Shown here: positions 17,205 to 25,445 of the stretch, piece by piece | How the letters are laid out: each line of letters begins with the position of its first letter | Numbering within the stretch: the stretch's first letter is position 1 | NCBI GenBank assembly: GCA_003056425.1 | Contig: PYVY01000009.1 | Coordinates: forward strand, 124,001-188,000 | DNA from: Alteromonas indica | GTDB taxonomy: Bacteria > Pseudomonadota > Gammaproteobacteria > Enterobacterales > Alteromonadaceae | Reading direction: 5' to 3' | DNA: 64,000 bases | Translations under genes and position numbers: made by a program | Notes under the pieces: generated by a model | Databases searched by the model: none | What the model saw: the letters and a program-made list of their open reading frames with translations, nothing else | Told to the model about the DNA's origin: nothing

Positions 17205-17846
17205 TCAGCCTGCGCGGCTTGCCGGTGGGGCCGGCTTGATTAGCCGGGTAGGGGTAACTATAAGGTCGCACGGAATATCCCAGTTTGCCATGGGTAATAA
17301 CGCGACCTGCTGACAATCATGGGCCACCCCGATGAATAACGGTCGAGCGTCTGGCTGCATGGCCGTTACCGCTAAAGTTCGGTCATAAAAACCGCCCCCC
17401 ATACCAAGCCGGTTCCCCAACTTATCAAACCCTACTAAAGGCATCAGTATGACATGGTGCCGGGATAACGGCTGTATTTGCTGGCAATCCAGTACCGGTT
17501 CAGCAATGTTGAACCGGTTAACCCGCATGGGCGTGGTAGGGTTATAACGCAAAAACAACAGGTGTTTACGGGTGAAAGGATGTAATACCGGTACGGTAGT
17601 GGTTATTTGTTGTTGCCAGCAAAATTCCAACACTGGGGCAAGATCTGGCTCGCCATCGTTCGCTAAATACGTAGCAATACACGCAGCCTGCTGAAATGGC
17701 TCCACTGCTAAAAGCTGCTGGCAGATACCAATGGCCGCCTGCTGTTGCTGGTGGGGCGTTAATGCGCGACGCGCTTGACGTAGTTGCTGACGTAACTCGG
17801 CACGTAATGGGCTACGTGCCGGTTCGGTCTCAAAGCTATCCGGCAT
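17205..17846 (-). CDS. ygfA: 5-formyltetrahydrofolate cyclo-ligase
   Basis: ATP-dependent conversion of 5-formyl-THF to 5,10-methenyl-THF, which clears an inhibitory folate formed by serine hydroxymethyltransferase. At 213 aa it fits the family. The N-terminal RAELRQQLRQARRAL and the ATP/folate motif LVGFDKLGNRLGMGGGFYDR are diagnostic. In E. coli the same gene follows the 6S RNA gene directly; here a kinase gene lies only 10 bp upstream and the 6S gene is 4 kb away. The ATG at 17846 lies just after the kinase stop codon, so the two are probably co-transcribed. Confidence 0.94.
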   Translation of the reverse strand: MPDSFETEPARSPLRAELRQQLRQARRALTPHQQQQAAIGICQQLLAVEPFQQAACIATYLANDGEPDLAPVLEFCWQQQITTTVPVLHPFTRKHLLFLRYNPTTPMRVNRFNIAEPVLDCQQIQPLSRHHVILMPLVGFDKLGNRLGMGGGFYDRTLAVTAMQPDARPLFIGVAHDCQQVALLPMANWDIPCDLIVTPTRLIKPAPPASRAG

Positions 17847-17856
17847 AAAGGGCTCA

Positions 17857-19446
17857 TCAGGCGGCTAAATAATGGTTTAGCATACGGATGAGTTCGTTCA
17901 TTGCAATGGGTTTTGTCAAAATAGCATTTAGCCCGCTTGAAAGCATATAGTCACGGTCGGTTACGGCATCAGCGGTAAGCGCCACAATAGGTAATTCAGG
18001 GTGGCTGGCGCGGATAGTTTCGGTCGCTTCCAGTCCACTGATACCCGGCAGCCCAATGTCCATAATAATTAAATCAAACCGCCCCTGGCTTACTGCACAT
18101 ATAGCATCTTCACCGTTAGATACCAGCGCATGGGAAATACCCAGTTCATCCATCAGTGAGCTAATTACAATTTGGTTAATTTCGTTATCTTCAACAATCA
18201 GCAAATGCCGCTCAGGCTTGATGTGTAAGGTGGGCGCATCGTTTGCTGTCGCCACGGGGGCAGCACAGATCCCCAAGGGTATTGCCAACGACAGTTCATT
18301 TTCGGTAATGAGAGTTAGCTGGCCATCCAATAAGGCAATTAAATTCTTACAAATGCTTAAATCCAGAAACTTTTCGCTGATATGAAATTGTTCATCAAAA
18401 CGATGATGCTGCGCGTTTAAAAACTGACAATCCTGTTCACTAAACAACGGACTTTGGGCGCGGCACACCCAGCGAATCTGAGCCGGCGAAAAGGTTACCT
18501 CACATAACAATTGCTCATCAGCAGGCAGCCGCTTACTACAGTGATTTACTAAGATGCTGATTATCTGACTCAGTTTAGTGTCATCCACAACCATATTAGG
18601 CGGGCAGCTACTATCCAGCACCCAGCCTAGCTTGGTATGTGTATTGAGCGACTGCAGCAGATTGAATAAATTGGCCAGATAATCTTTGCTCACCACAGTG
18701 CGGGGGATAGACAGCAGCCGCCCTGACTTCATCTGTTTTACGTTTAATACTGAATCAACGATATCCAGTAAGCGGTCGCCACCAGTTTGTATATGGTGCA
18801 CGGCGTCGCCCACCGAAAGCGGTAAATTAAGCTGGTTCACCTGCTGGCCCAATTGGCGGCTAAACATAGCAATGGCGTTCAGGGGGGTCCGTATCTCGTG
18901 GCTTAAATAAGACAGAAAGTTGTCTTTGTATTCAATGGAGCGCTGTAATTCCCGGCTGTTCCGGCGTAGTTCCATCTGTGCGATGACCGCTGCGCCGAGC
19001 GTAGACAACGCTTTGCGTTGATTGGCATCCAGTTTACGCGGCTTATTATCCAGGGTACACAGGGTGCCTAACGCAAAACCCCGGGGCGACACTAACGGGG
19101 TGCCCGCATAAAAACGGATATTCGGATAACCGGTGACCAGCGGATTATCCGAAAAACGCGGATCCTGCTGAGCATCAGTCACTTCCAGCATTTGGTCCTG
19201 CAATATGGCGTGAGCACAAAATGCTACGTTACGATGGGTTTGTTGAGCATCTAAACCAATTTTGGATTTAAACCACTGGCGGTCCTGGTCAACCAGGCTT
19301 ATCAGCGCAATGGGTGTACCACAAATTTGTGATGCCAGGGCGGTTAGCTGGTCAAACACATCTTCGCTGGACGTATCCATTATCTCGTAACTCAGTAACT
19401 CTGCAAGTCGCTGATCTTCGTTAAATGGCGCGGGTGGAGTTTCCAC
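17857..19446 (-). CDS. Hybrid histidine kinase, GAF-HisKA-(degenerate ATPase)-REC
   Basis: A 529-aa cytoplasmic sensor with no membrane segment. A GAF domain spans about residues 20-160 (EDVFDQLTALASQICGTPIA, FCAHAIL). The HisKA H-box is LSHEIRTPLN with His183. The ATPase domain (about 270-400) lacks the usual N-box Asn-Ala pair (the aligned stretch reads ILVNHCSKRL) and the DxGxG loop (VCRAQSPLF), so ATP binding is doubtful. A receiver domain fills 414-529 with phospho-acceptor Asp463 in IIMDIGLPG and a conserved TKP lysine. It probably shares a transcript with the cyclo-ligase gene. The signal is unknown. Confidence 0.9.
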   Translation of the reverse strand: METPPAPFNEDQRLAELLSYEIMDTSSEDVFDQLTALASQICGTPIALISLVDQDRQWFKSKIGLDAQQTHRNVAFCAHAILQDQMLEVTDAQQDPRFSDNPLVTGYPNIRFYAGTPLVSPRGFALGTLCTLDNKPRKLDANQRKALSTLGAAVIAQMELRRNSRELQRSIEYKDNFLSYLSHEIRTPLNAIAMFSRQLGQQVNQLNLPLSVGDAVHHIQTGGDRLLDIVDSVLNVKQMKSGRLLSIPRTVVSKDYLANLFNLLQSLNTHTKLGWVLDSSCPPNMVVDDTKLSQIISILVNHCSKRLPADEQLLCEVTFSPAQIRWVCRAQSPLFSEQDCQFLNAQHHRFDEQFHISEKFLDLSICKNLIALLDGQLTLITENELSLAIPLGICAAPVATANDAPTLHIKPERHLLIVEDNEINQIVISSLMDELGISHALVSNGEDAICAVSQGRFDLIIMDIGLPGISGLEATETIRASHPELPIVALTADAVTDRDYMLSSGLNAILTKPIAMNELIRMLNHYLAA

Positions 19447-19807
19447 AGATTAAGGTCTCTTTATGACATCAGGGCTAACAAAAAAACACCACGTGGTTGC
19501 CAGGCGCTAAAGCAGCAAGCGTGTCTTTGTCAAAATATAGGAGGTTATAAATAATTCTTCCATTATTTACGAGTGAACTTTAGTTGCATCTGAATGAAAC
19601 AAGCTACGTCTGCGAGGTTGGCTTTTAAGCAAAGAATAGGCGTAGCTACCCGTTATACATAGGCAAGCGGGGATGAGCCAGGGACTATGGAACGACGCGG
19701 GGGACATATCTGGTAACAAATAAACGTAACCGGAATACGTCAATACTGGCTGGCGTTATTGCCCGCCGGTAGTGCCCGAAGATACTGAGGCTATTTAAAT
19801 TTTCCAA
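19447..19807. other. Intergenic region without a visible gene
   Basis: About 360 bp between the kinase start and the nucleoside hydrolase terminator. No ORF of 60 codons or more and no clear structured RNA is visible. It must carry the kinase promoter. Confidence 0.6.
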
Positions 19808-19856
19808 TAAAAAGCCGGTAAGCCAAATACGCAAATGCAGTATTTAACTTACCGGC
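19808..19856 (-). terminator. Rho-independent terminator of the nucleoside hydrolase transcript
   Basis: On the minus strand GCCGGTAAG and then AAATAC pair with GTATTT and CTTACCGGC, and TTTTTATT follows. It is a long two-part stem with a small internal bulge. Confidence 0.85.
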
Positions 19857-19876
19857 ATGGTATTGCGGCTTCGGCC

Positions 19877-20818
19877 CTACTTTGCGTAGGTATCGATAAA
19901 CAACTGTTCCAATCCGTCGCGGTCTACCTGCGTAGCCACATGCACCTTACGTGCGCCGGTCCATAGCGGGCTGGCGGTGGTGCCCGGCGGGGCCACAATG
20001 GTTGCCCCGCGGTTTAGTTCATCCGTCGCTACTCGCGCATGGCCGGTGGTGAGCTCAAACAATTCTGGCTTAATTAAATGCGCCAGCGGGAAGGCATCAT
20101 GAAAACAGCACACCCGTTCATCACCTTCTTTGGTGTAAAAGTCGATATAAAACTGCGCTGCATCACGTACAAAGCCGCCTAATTTTTTATTTTTCTCGGC
20201 GAGGGTTTCAACAAACTGTGCTTTGAACCGTACGGCGTTAGTCACATCCAGCCCAAACATGGTAACTTCCCAGTCGGCGGCAAATACAATCTCAGCCGCG
20301 TGGGCATCGTTCCAGATATTCGCTTCGGCCACCGGGGTCACATTGCCCGGTACAAACGCTGCACCGCCCATGATACTAACGCCTTTAACCAGCTTCGGAA
20401 GCTCAGGCTCCAGGCGCAGGGCCAACGCTAGATTGCCTAGCGGGCCAATGGCCACCAGGGTTATTTCCCCTGGGTACTGTCGCGCCATATCCACTATAAA
20501 CTGAGCAGAGCTGCGCGGATCTAACTGGCCTTCAATAGCCGGGAAATCAATATTACCGAAGCCATCGTCACCATGTACAAAATGGGCATACGACGATTCC
20601 GGCCCTACCCAGGGCATACCAACCCCTTTAGTCACAGGAATATCCTGTTCCGCCAGTTTGCACAGGGTAATAGCATTTTTAGCTGACATGTCGACCGGTA
20701 CGTTACCAAAAACGGTGGTCAGGCCCAGTACCTCAATTTCAGGTGCCTGGAAGGCAAAAAAGATAGCCATTGCATCATCAATACCCGGGTCGGTATCTAA
20801 TATTATTTTGTGTGTCAT
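19877..20818 (-). CDS. Inosine-uridine preferring nucleoside hydrolase family protein
   Basis: Hydrolyses the N-glycosidic bond of nucleosides to base plus ribose. The diagnostic calcium-binding motif is at the N-terminus: KIILDTDPGIDDAMAIFFA. Further motifs are TLVAIGPLGNLALAL and AEANIWNDAHAAEIVF. ATG 20818 (MTHK) is preferred to 20842: it gives 313 aa, starts 14 bp after the kinase stop and has AGAGAA upstream. Together with the upstream ribokinase-like gene it makes a two-step nucleoside salvage route: nucleoside to ribose to ribose 5-phosphate. Base specificity cannot be told from sequence. Confidence 0.94.
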   Translation of the reverse strand: MTHKIILDTDPGIDDAMAIFFAFQAPEIEVLGLTTVFGNVPVDMSAKNAITLCKLAEQDIPVTKGVGMPWVGPESSYAHFVHGDDGFGNIDFPAIEGQLDPRSSAQFIVDMARQYPGEITLVAIGPLGNLALALRLEPELPKLVKGVSIMGGAAFVPGNVTPVAEANIWNDAHAAEIVFAADWEVTMFGLDVTNAVRFKAQFVETLAEKNKKLGGFVRDAAQFYIDFYTKEGDERVCCFHDAFPLAHLIKPELFELTTGHARVATDELNRGATIVAPPGTTASPLWTGARKVHVATQVDRDGLEQLFIDTYAK

Positions 20819-20831
20819 AAAATTCTCTGTA

Positions 20832-21728
20832 TCACTGACCATGCTTTGCTAAAAAGCGATCGACTTCTTTTTGCGAAGGGATAGATTGTGCAGCCCCTTT
20901 GCGGGTAACGGTTATTGCAGACGCTGCACAGCCGCGGCGTAAGGCCTGCTTTGCGCCTGAATGACTACTGTAAGCGGATAAAAAGTAACCAATAAAGGTG
21001 TCGCCAGCGGCGGTGGTGTCCACTGCATCCACCACAAAAGCGGGTACCCGTTCCATGCCATCTTTGGTGATCATTAGTACGCCTTCTTTGCCCAGTGTAA
21101 TAAGCACCTCAGCATGTTGCCATTGAGCTTTGAACACCTCAATAATGTCATCCAGGGTTTCTTTACCCGTGACGGCCGCAGCTTCTGTTTCATTAACAAT
21201 CAGCAAATCCACACAATCCAACGGCAATGACTTGACCGACTCACTCATCGGCGCCGGGTTAAATGCAACCCGCAGGCCTTTGGCTTTGGCTTGCTTAAGC
21301 ACTTCGTCAATACAACTGGTTTCGTTCTGGGTTAACACCCAGTCCATATCGCGGGTATCAAGCAGGGCTTTTTGAACAATATCAGGGGTAATGGTTTGGT
21401 TTGCGCCACCAAATAACACAATGGCATTTTCGCCACCGGGGGTTACCTGAATAATAGCATGACCTGAGGGCACGTCGTGGCATCTGACATAGCGGCAATC
21501 TACACCGTTCTTTATCAGAGTTTGTTTAAAGCCCGCATCCGATTCGTGAATGCTACCGACGTGTTTTACATCAGCACCTGCCTGAGCGAGCGCGATGGAT
21601 TGGTTGGCACCTTTGCCGCCCAATAGTTGCTGGTAGTTTGATGAGGCAATAGTCTCACCGGGGCGTACAAAATGATCCACCGAATACACGTGGTCAATAT
21701 TGATAGACCCAAAATTAATTACAGCCAT
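20832..21728 (-). CDS. PfkB-family sugar kinase, ribokinase-like
   Basis: A 298-aa ribokinase-type enzyme that would phosphorylate ribose released by the neighbouring nucleoside hydrolase. ATG 21728 (MAVINFGSINIDHVYSVDHF) is the homologous start with GAAGAAG upstream; the longer frame to 21803 runs into the 6S RNA gene. Motifs are GGKGANQSIALAQAGA (sugar-binding GG) and VDAVDTTAAGDTFIGYF, with the catalytic Asp in AAGDTF, followed by AASAITVTRKGAAQSIPS as in ribokinase. The gene lies directly after the 6S RNA, with no terminator between, so both may come from one transcript. Confidence 0.92.
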   Translation of the reverse strand: MAVINFGSINIDHVYSVDHFVRPGETIASSNYQQLLGGKGANQSIALAQAGADVKHVGSIHESDAGFKQTLIKNGVDCRYVRCHDVPSGHAIIQVTPGGENAIVLFGGANQTITPDIVQKALLDTRDMDWVLTQNETSCIDEVLKQAKAKGLRVAFNPAPMSESVKSLPLDCVDLLIVNETEAAAVTGKETLDDIIEVFKAQWQHAEVLITLGKEGVLMITKDGMERVPAFVVDAVDTTAAGDTFIGYFLSAYSSHSGAKQALRRGCAASAITVTRKGAAQSIPSQKEVDRFLAKHGQ

Positions 21729-21751
21729 TTCTTCTTCTCGTCGAAAGAGGG

Positions 21752-21935
21752 CGTCTCCCAGAATGCCGCTGCCCATCGTTCGCCCGTGAGCCGAAAGGTT
21801 CACGGCGGAAGAATCATCATAACCGTAGGCTTCTCGATACGAGCCGAGCTTGCACAGTAGTTACGAGTTCAACTTCCTTTTAAAAAAGCATCGGCCAGGG
21901 ACATGAATGAGCTGGCAAACATCCCAGGAGACATT
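21752..21935 (-). ncRNA. ssrS: 6S RNA
   Basis: Read on the minus strand, this stretch aligns by eye with E. coli 6S RNA from end to end. The 5' part CTCCTGGGATGTTTGCCAGC matches the CTCTGAGATGTTCGCAAGC region. GTCCCTGGCCGAT follows, then GCTCGGCTCGTATCGAGAAG in the position of GCTCGGTCCGTCCGAGAAG, and the 3' part GGGCAGCGGCATTCTGGGAG. The ends GTCTCC / GGGAGAC close the stem, and a GTGAACC / GGCTCAC hairpin lies in the 3' half. 6S RNA binds sigma70 RNA polymerase in stationary phase. Exact ends are approximate. In E. coli it sits between zapA and ygfA; here it precedes a ribokinase-like gene. Confidence 0.88.
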
Positions 21936-21938
21936 GAT

Positions 21939-21967
21939 TAAATAACAAGCGCAACAGGGTATATCAA
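21939..21967 (-). promoter_or_regulatory. Sigma70-type promoter of the 6S RNA gene
   Basis: On the minus strand TTGATA (21967-21962), a 17-bp spacer and TATTTA (21944-21939), with the predicted 5' end of 6S RNA three to nine bases further on. The spacing and the -35 box are close to consensus. Confidence 0.7.
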
Positions 21968-22319
21968 ACGTACTGTCTCGTGAAGAGATCATTATTTTGT
22001 ACGGGAAATTTCTCTGTCGCCTTCGTCTTAAGACACTGACCGGCTAACTCACACCTTAACAACATGTGACTACGCCAGCCAGAAGCGATGACCTGATTAT
22101 GTTATCGGAATGAAAAATATCAACCAAAACTTAACCAAATGGTCAAAGAAACAGCTTGCCATAAGATCTTAATGCATTGAGGCCGGTAACGAAAGGGTAG
22201 ATTGGATTATTTAATACTGGTTGGACATTTGCTAAGCAAGTGGCCAGTGCTGGGTTTTATAGCCGCTTTTTGCTAGCATGAAGAAGAAAATTTAATGCTT
22301 TACGCTAAGGGTAGTGCGC
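21968..22319. other. Intergenic region where zapA would be expected
   Basis: About 350 bp between the 6S promoter and ygfB. In E. coli the divergent zapA gene lies here. No ORF of 60 codons is present on either strand, and I see no zapA remnant. The ygfB promoter must lie within it. Confidence 0.6.
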
Positions 22320-22886
22320 GTGGACAAACAGATAGATTATGACAGTGTAACAAATGCGCTGTTTCAGGATTCAGTAAACGCCGATGCCGCCGAAGTTCAC
22401 GGCATATTGTGCGGAATGTTATGTGGGGGCATGTCACTAACAGACCAGAAGTGGCAGGCAGTGCTGGCCGATACTACCAACGAGGCTGAGCCATTTTCTT
22501 CAGCGCTAAGCTTTAAACTGGAGCAACTGTTCACCCAAACGGTAGAACAATTGCTGGAAGGTGAGTTTAGCCTACAAATGATGCTGCCGGATGACCAGGC
22601 CCCTATCAATGACCGTGGGCTGGCACTGATTAACTGGGTGCAAGGCTTTATGCTGGGGTTTGGACTACACCAGCAGGAGCTTGGTCAATGCTCAGCTGAT
22701 GTTAAAGAAGCGCTGCAAGATTTTTCAGATATCTCGCGCATGGAAGAGCCAATGGATGAAGATGAAGCGTCTGAACGTGCGCTTAGCGAGGTCATTGAGT
22801 ATGTAAAAGTATCGGCGCTTTTATGCTATAGCGAGCTAGGCCGCTCTTTGTTGGATGACCAGCAAGACAAACCCTCGGTTCATTAA
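22320..22886 (+). CDS. ygfB: YgfB / UPF0149 (YecA-like) family protein
   Basis: A 188-aa acidic, mostly helical protein of the UPF0149 family. The sequence AAEVHGILCGMLCGG near residue 24 and the later NWVQGFMLGFGL are family hallmarks. Two GTG codons are possible (22314 and 22320); 22320 has AAGGG at a better distance. Its function is not firmly known. It heads the conserved ygfB-pepP-ubiH-ubiI cluster, 32 bp before pepP, exactly as in E. coli. Confidence 0.93.
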   Translation: MDKQIDYDSVTNALFQDSVNADAAEVHGILCGMLCGGMSLTDQKWQAVLADTTNEAEPFSSALSFKLEQLFTQTVEQLLEGEFSLQMMLPDDQAPINDRGLALINWVQGFMLGFGLHQQELGQCSADVKEALQDFSDISRMEEPMDEDEASERALSEVIEYVKVSALLCYSELGRSLLDDQQDKPSVH

Positions 22887-22918
22887 CCTCCGGACAAGCC
22901 CGATATGAGTAATCCGTT

Positions 22919-24229
22919 ATGATCAGCCAGCAGGAATTTATAGCCCGTCAGCAGCGTTTATTGGCGCAATGTAAGCCCTCCAGTGTGTGTATTATACCTG
23001 CCGCGACTATGGTTACCCGTAGTCGCGACACTGAATATCCTTTTCGCCAGGACAGTGATTTTTGGTATTTAACCGGCTTTAACGAGCCGGATACCTGGTT
23101 GCTGCTATCTAATCATGAACGTCATGGGCAACGTTGTCGGGCGATGGTATGCCAGGCTAAAGATCCTGATGCGGAAATCTGGCAAGGCCGGCGATTGGGC
23201 GCGGATATGGCGTTGGCCCGCTTTGACCTGGATGAAGTATACGAGCTGGATGAACTGCCGGAGGTGTTGCTGCACTGGTTAATGGGCCACGACAATCTGT
23301 ATTTTGCCCAAGGCGGCCAGCCGGCTATTGATGAGATGGTAAGCTCTGCGTTGCAGGCGCTGCGCGAATCGCCTAAAGAAAACCTTGCCCCTGCCGCGGT
23401 GGTTGATGTCAGACCATTGTTACATGAAATGCGCTTGCATAAGTCGGCCTGTGAAATTGCAGTAATGAAAGCTGCTTGTCAAATCAGTGCTCAGGCGCAC
23501 TGCCGCGCGATGCAGTTTGCCGCCCCCGGCGTCTACGAATACCAGTTGGAAGCCGAGCTTCACCATGAGTTTGCGATGGCGGGCGCACGCGCGCCAGCCT
23601 ACGCCACTATTGTGGGCAGCGGCGCTAACGCGTGTGTGCTGCACTATACCGAGAACAGTAAAGCGTTGGCCGACGGCGAACTGGTGTTGATTGATGCCGG
23701 CGCCGAGTTCATGGGCTACGCGGCAGACATCACCCGCACCTTTCCAGTTTCTGGCACCTTTAGTGCCCCGCAAAAAGCCATTTACGAGTTGGTGCTTAAG
23801 GCCCAGCAAAACGCGCTTGATTTTATTGGCCCCGGGGTCACCCTCAAAGCCGCCACCGAACGTGTTATTGAAGTGCTGACGGAAGGCTTGATTGCGCTTG
23901 GCCTGTTGCAGGGCAGTGTGGCAGATAACCTGGCTAAACAAACGTGGCGGGCGTATTTTATGCACGGCCTGGGGCATTTTTTAGGCCTCGATGTACACGA
24001 TGTCGGTGATTATCGGGTTAATGGTGAAGACCGGCCACTAAAGCCCGGCATGGTGCTTACGATTGAACCCGGTCTGTATATTCCCAGCGATGCACCGGTA
24101 GATGAACAATACCGGGGTATTGGCGTACGTATAGAAGACAATGTGGCCATTACTGCTACCGGTATTGAAATTCTTACCGCGGATGTGCCTAAAACGGTGG
24201 CCGACATAGAGGCCCTGCTAAAGAGATAA
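22919..24229 (+). CDS. pepP: Xaa-Pro aminopeptidase P
   Basis: Removes the N-terminal residue from peptides with proline in second position. The 436 aa match E. coli PepP. The N-terminal domain includes the conserved FRQDSDFWYLTGFNEPD. The M24 metal ligands are visible in order: LIDAGAEFMGYAADITRTF (two Asp), GLGHFLGLDVHD (His), TIEPGLYIP (Glu) and GVRIEDN (Glu). ubiH starts four bases after its stop, so the cluster is translationally coupled. Confidence 0.97.
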   Translation: MISQQEFIARQQRLLAQCKPSSVCIIPAATMVTRSRDTEYPFRQDSDFWYLTGFNEPDTWLLLSNHERHGQRCRAMVCQAKDPDAEIWQGRRLGADMALARFDLDEVYELDELPEVLLHWLMGHDNLYFAQGGQPAIDEMVSSALQALRESPKENLAPAAVVDVRPLLHEMRLHKSACEIAVMKAACQISAQAHCRAMQFAAPGVYEYQLEAELHHEFAMAGARAPAYATIVGSGANACVLHYTENSKALADGELVLIDAGAEFMGYAADITRTFPVSGTFSAPQKAIYELVLKAQQNALDFIGPGVTLKAATERVIEVLTEGLIALGLLQGSVADNLAKQTWRAYFMHGLGHFLGLDVHDVGDYRVNGEDRPLKPGMVLTIEPGLYIPSDAPVDEQYRGIGVRIEDNVAITATGIEILTADVPKTVADIEALLKR

Positions 24230-24233
24230 CGCC

Positions 24234-25433
24234 TTGAATCAGACAGATATTGTAATTGTAGGTGGCGGCATAGTAGGCCATGTATTGGCCGCTGGTTTAT
24301 TGCACCATACCCGCTTCTCGGTCACTGTGATAGATGCCAACCCGGCGCCATCCAACCATGCCGACAATCAGCGGCACCCGGGTTTTGACGCCCGCGTTAT
24401 CGCTTTGGCGCGGCGCACGGTAGCGGCGTTAAATACCATGGGTATTGATACCCGCGAGGCCCGCAGCGAGCCAATTAAAACAATTCAGGTATCAGAACAC
24501 GGGGCCACCGGGCTGTGTCACCTGAGCGCGGCGCAGTTTCGGCTTGCTTCATTTGGCGAGGTCACCGCGCTGAGCCGGTTAGGCCGTCTGCTAAGCGAGC
24601 ATAATCAACAGGCCGGCCTACATTACTTAAGCTGCCAAACGGTAGTGCAGGCCCAGCAGCACCAACAGCATGTCTCGCTGACCTTAACGAATGGCCAGAC
24701 CCTTACGCCAAAACTGCTGGTGCTGGCCGATGGCGGTCGCTCTACGCTGGCTGGCCAGCTTAATATCGAACGTCAACAGCAGCCTTATGAACAAGTGGCG
24801 CTGGTATGTAACGTAATAATGAGCAAACCCCATAATTACTGTGCTTATGAACGCTTTACTCCCGATGGCCCATTGGCTTTTTTACCGTTTAATAGCGGTG
24901 AAAATGACACAGGATGTGGCTTTTCGGTGGTGTGGACAGTGGCAGCCGACAAAGCCGATTATTTGCAAAGCCTGGATAAAACCGGCTTTACCCGCGCGTT
25001 ACAGCGGGCATTTGGTTTTCGCCATGGCAGTATTCGGCACATTGGCAAAAGGGCAAGCTATCCACTGGCGCTGGAAACCGCCGGCAGTATTACCAGCCAC
25101 CGGGTGGCCCTGGCAGGCAATGCTGCACAAACGCTACACCCCATTGCCGGGCAAGGGTTTAATCTGGGCTTACGGGATACCCTGGGGCTGGTGAACGCAC
25201 TGGCGGAGGCAGCCGACCCGGGCGCCTTTACTACCTTGCGGGCATATAGCCGAGCGCGCGAGCATGACCGAAAGGACACGATATGGTTGACCGACGCCTT
25301 GGTGCGTGGGTTCTCAAACCGGCATGGGGCGCTTAAAATAGCCCGTAATGCTGGGCTTATTGCCCTGGATAATAGCCGGATGATGCAACAGGCGTTTGTA
25401 CAACGAACTACCGGCTTCGGGCCGGGAATGTAA
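24234..25433 (+). CDS. ubiH: UbiH-type FAD monooxygenase (ubiquinone synthesis)
   Basis: FAD-dependent hydroxylase of the UbiH/UbiF/VisC family that adds a ring hydroxyl during ubiquinone synthesis. The start is TTG 24234, four bases after pepP. The N-terminal FAD motif is IVIVGGGIVGHVLAAGLL, the middle motif is VLADGGRSTLAGQL, and the C-terminal motif is LAGNAAQTLHPIAGQGFNLG, with Asn in place of the usual Asp after GlyXxx (Asp is present in the neighbouring ubiI), which is also typical of UbiH. The assignment to UbiH rather than a sister enzyme rests on motif and on gene order pepP-ubiH-ubiI. Confidence 0.92.
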   Translation: MNQTDIVIVGGGIVGHVLAAGLLHHTRFSVTVIDANPAPSNHADNQRHPGFDARVIALARRTVAALNTMGIDTREARSEPIKTIQVSEHGATGLCHLSAAQFRLASFGEVTALSRLGRLLSEHNQQAGLHYLSCQTVVQAQQHQQHVSLTLTNGQTLTPKLLVLADGGRSTLAGQLNIERQQQPYEQVALVCNVIMSKPHNYCAYERFTPDGPLAFLPFNSGENDTGCGFSVVWTVAADKADYLQSLDKTGFTRALQRAFGFRHGSIRHIGKRASYPLALETAGSITSHRVALAGNAAQTLHPIAGQGFNLGLRDTLGLVNALAEAADPGAFTTLRAYSRAREHDRKDTIWLTDALVRGFSNRHGALKIARNAGLIALDNSRMMQQAFVQRTTGFGPGM

Positions 25434-25445
25434 AGGAATTAAGCA

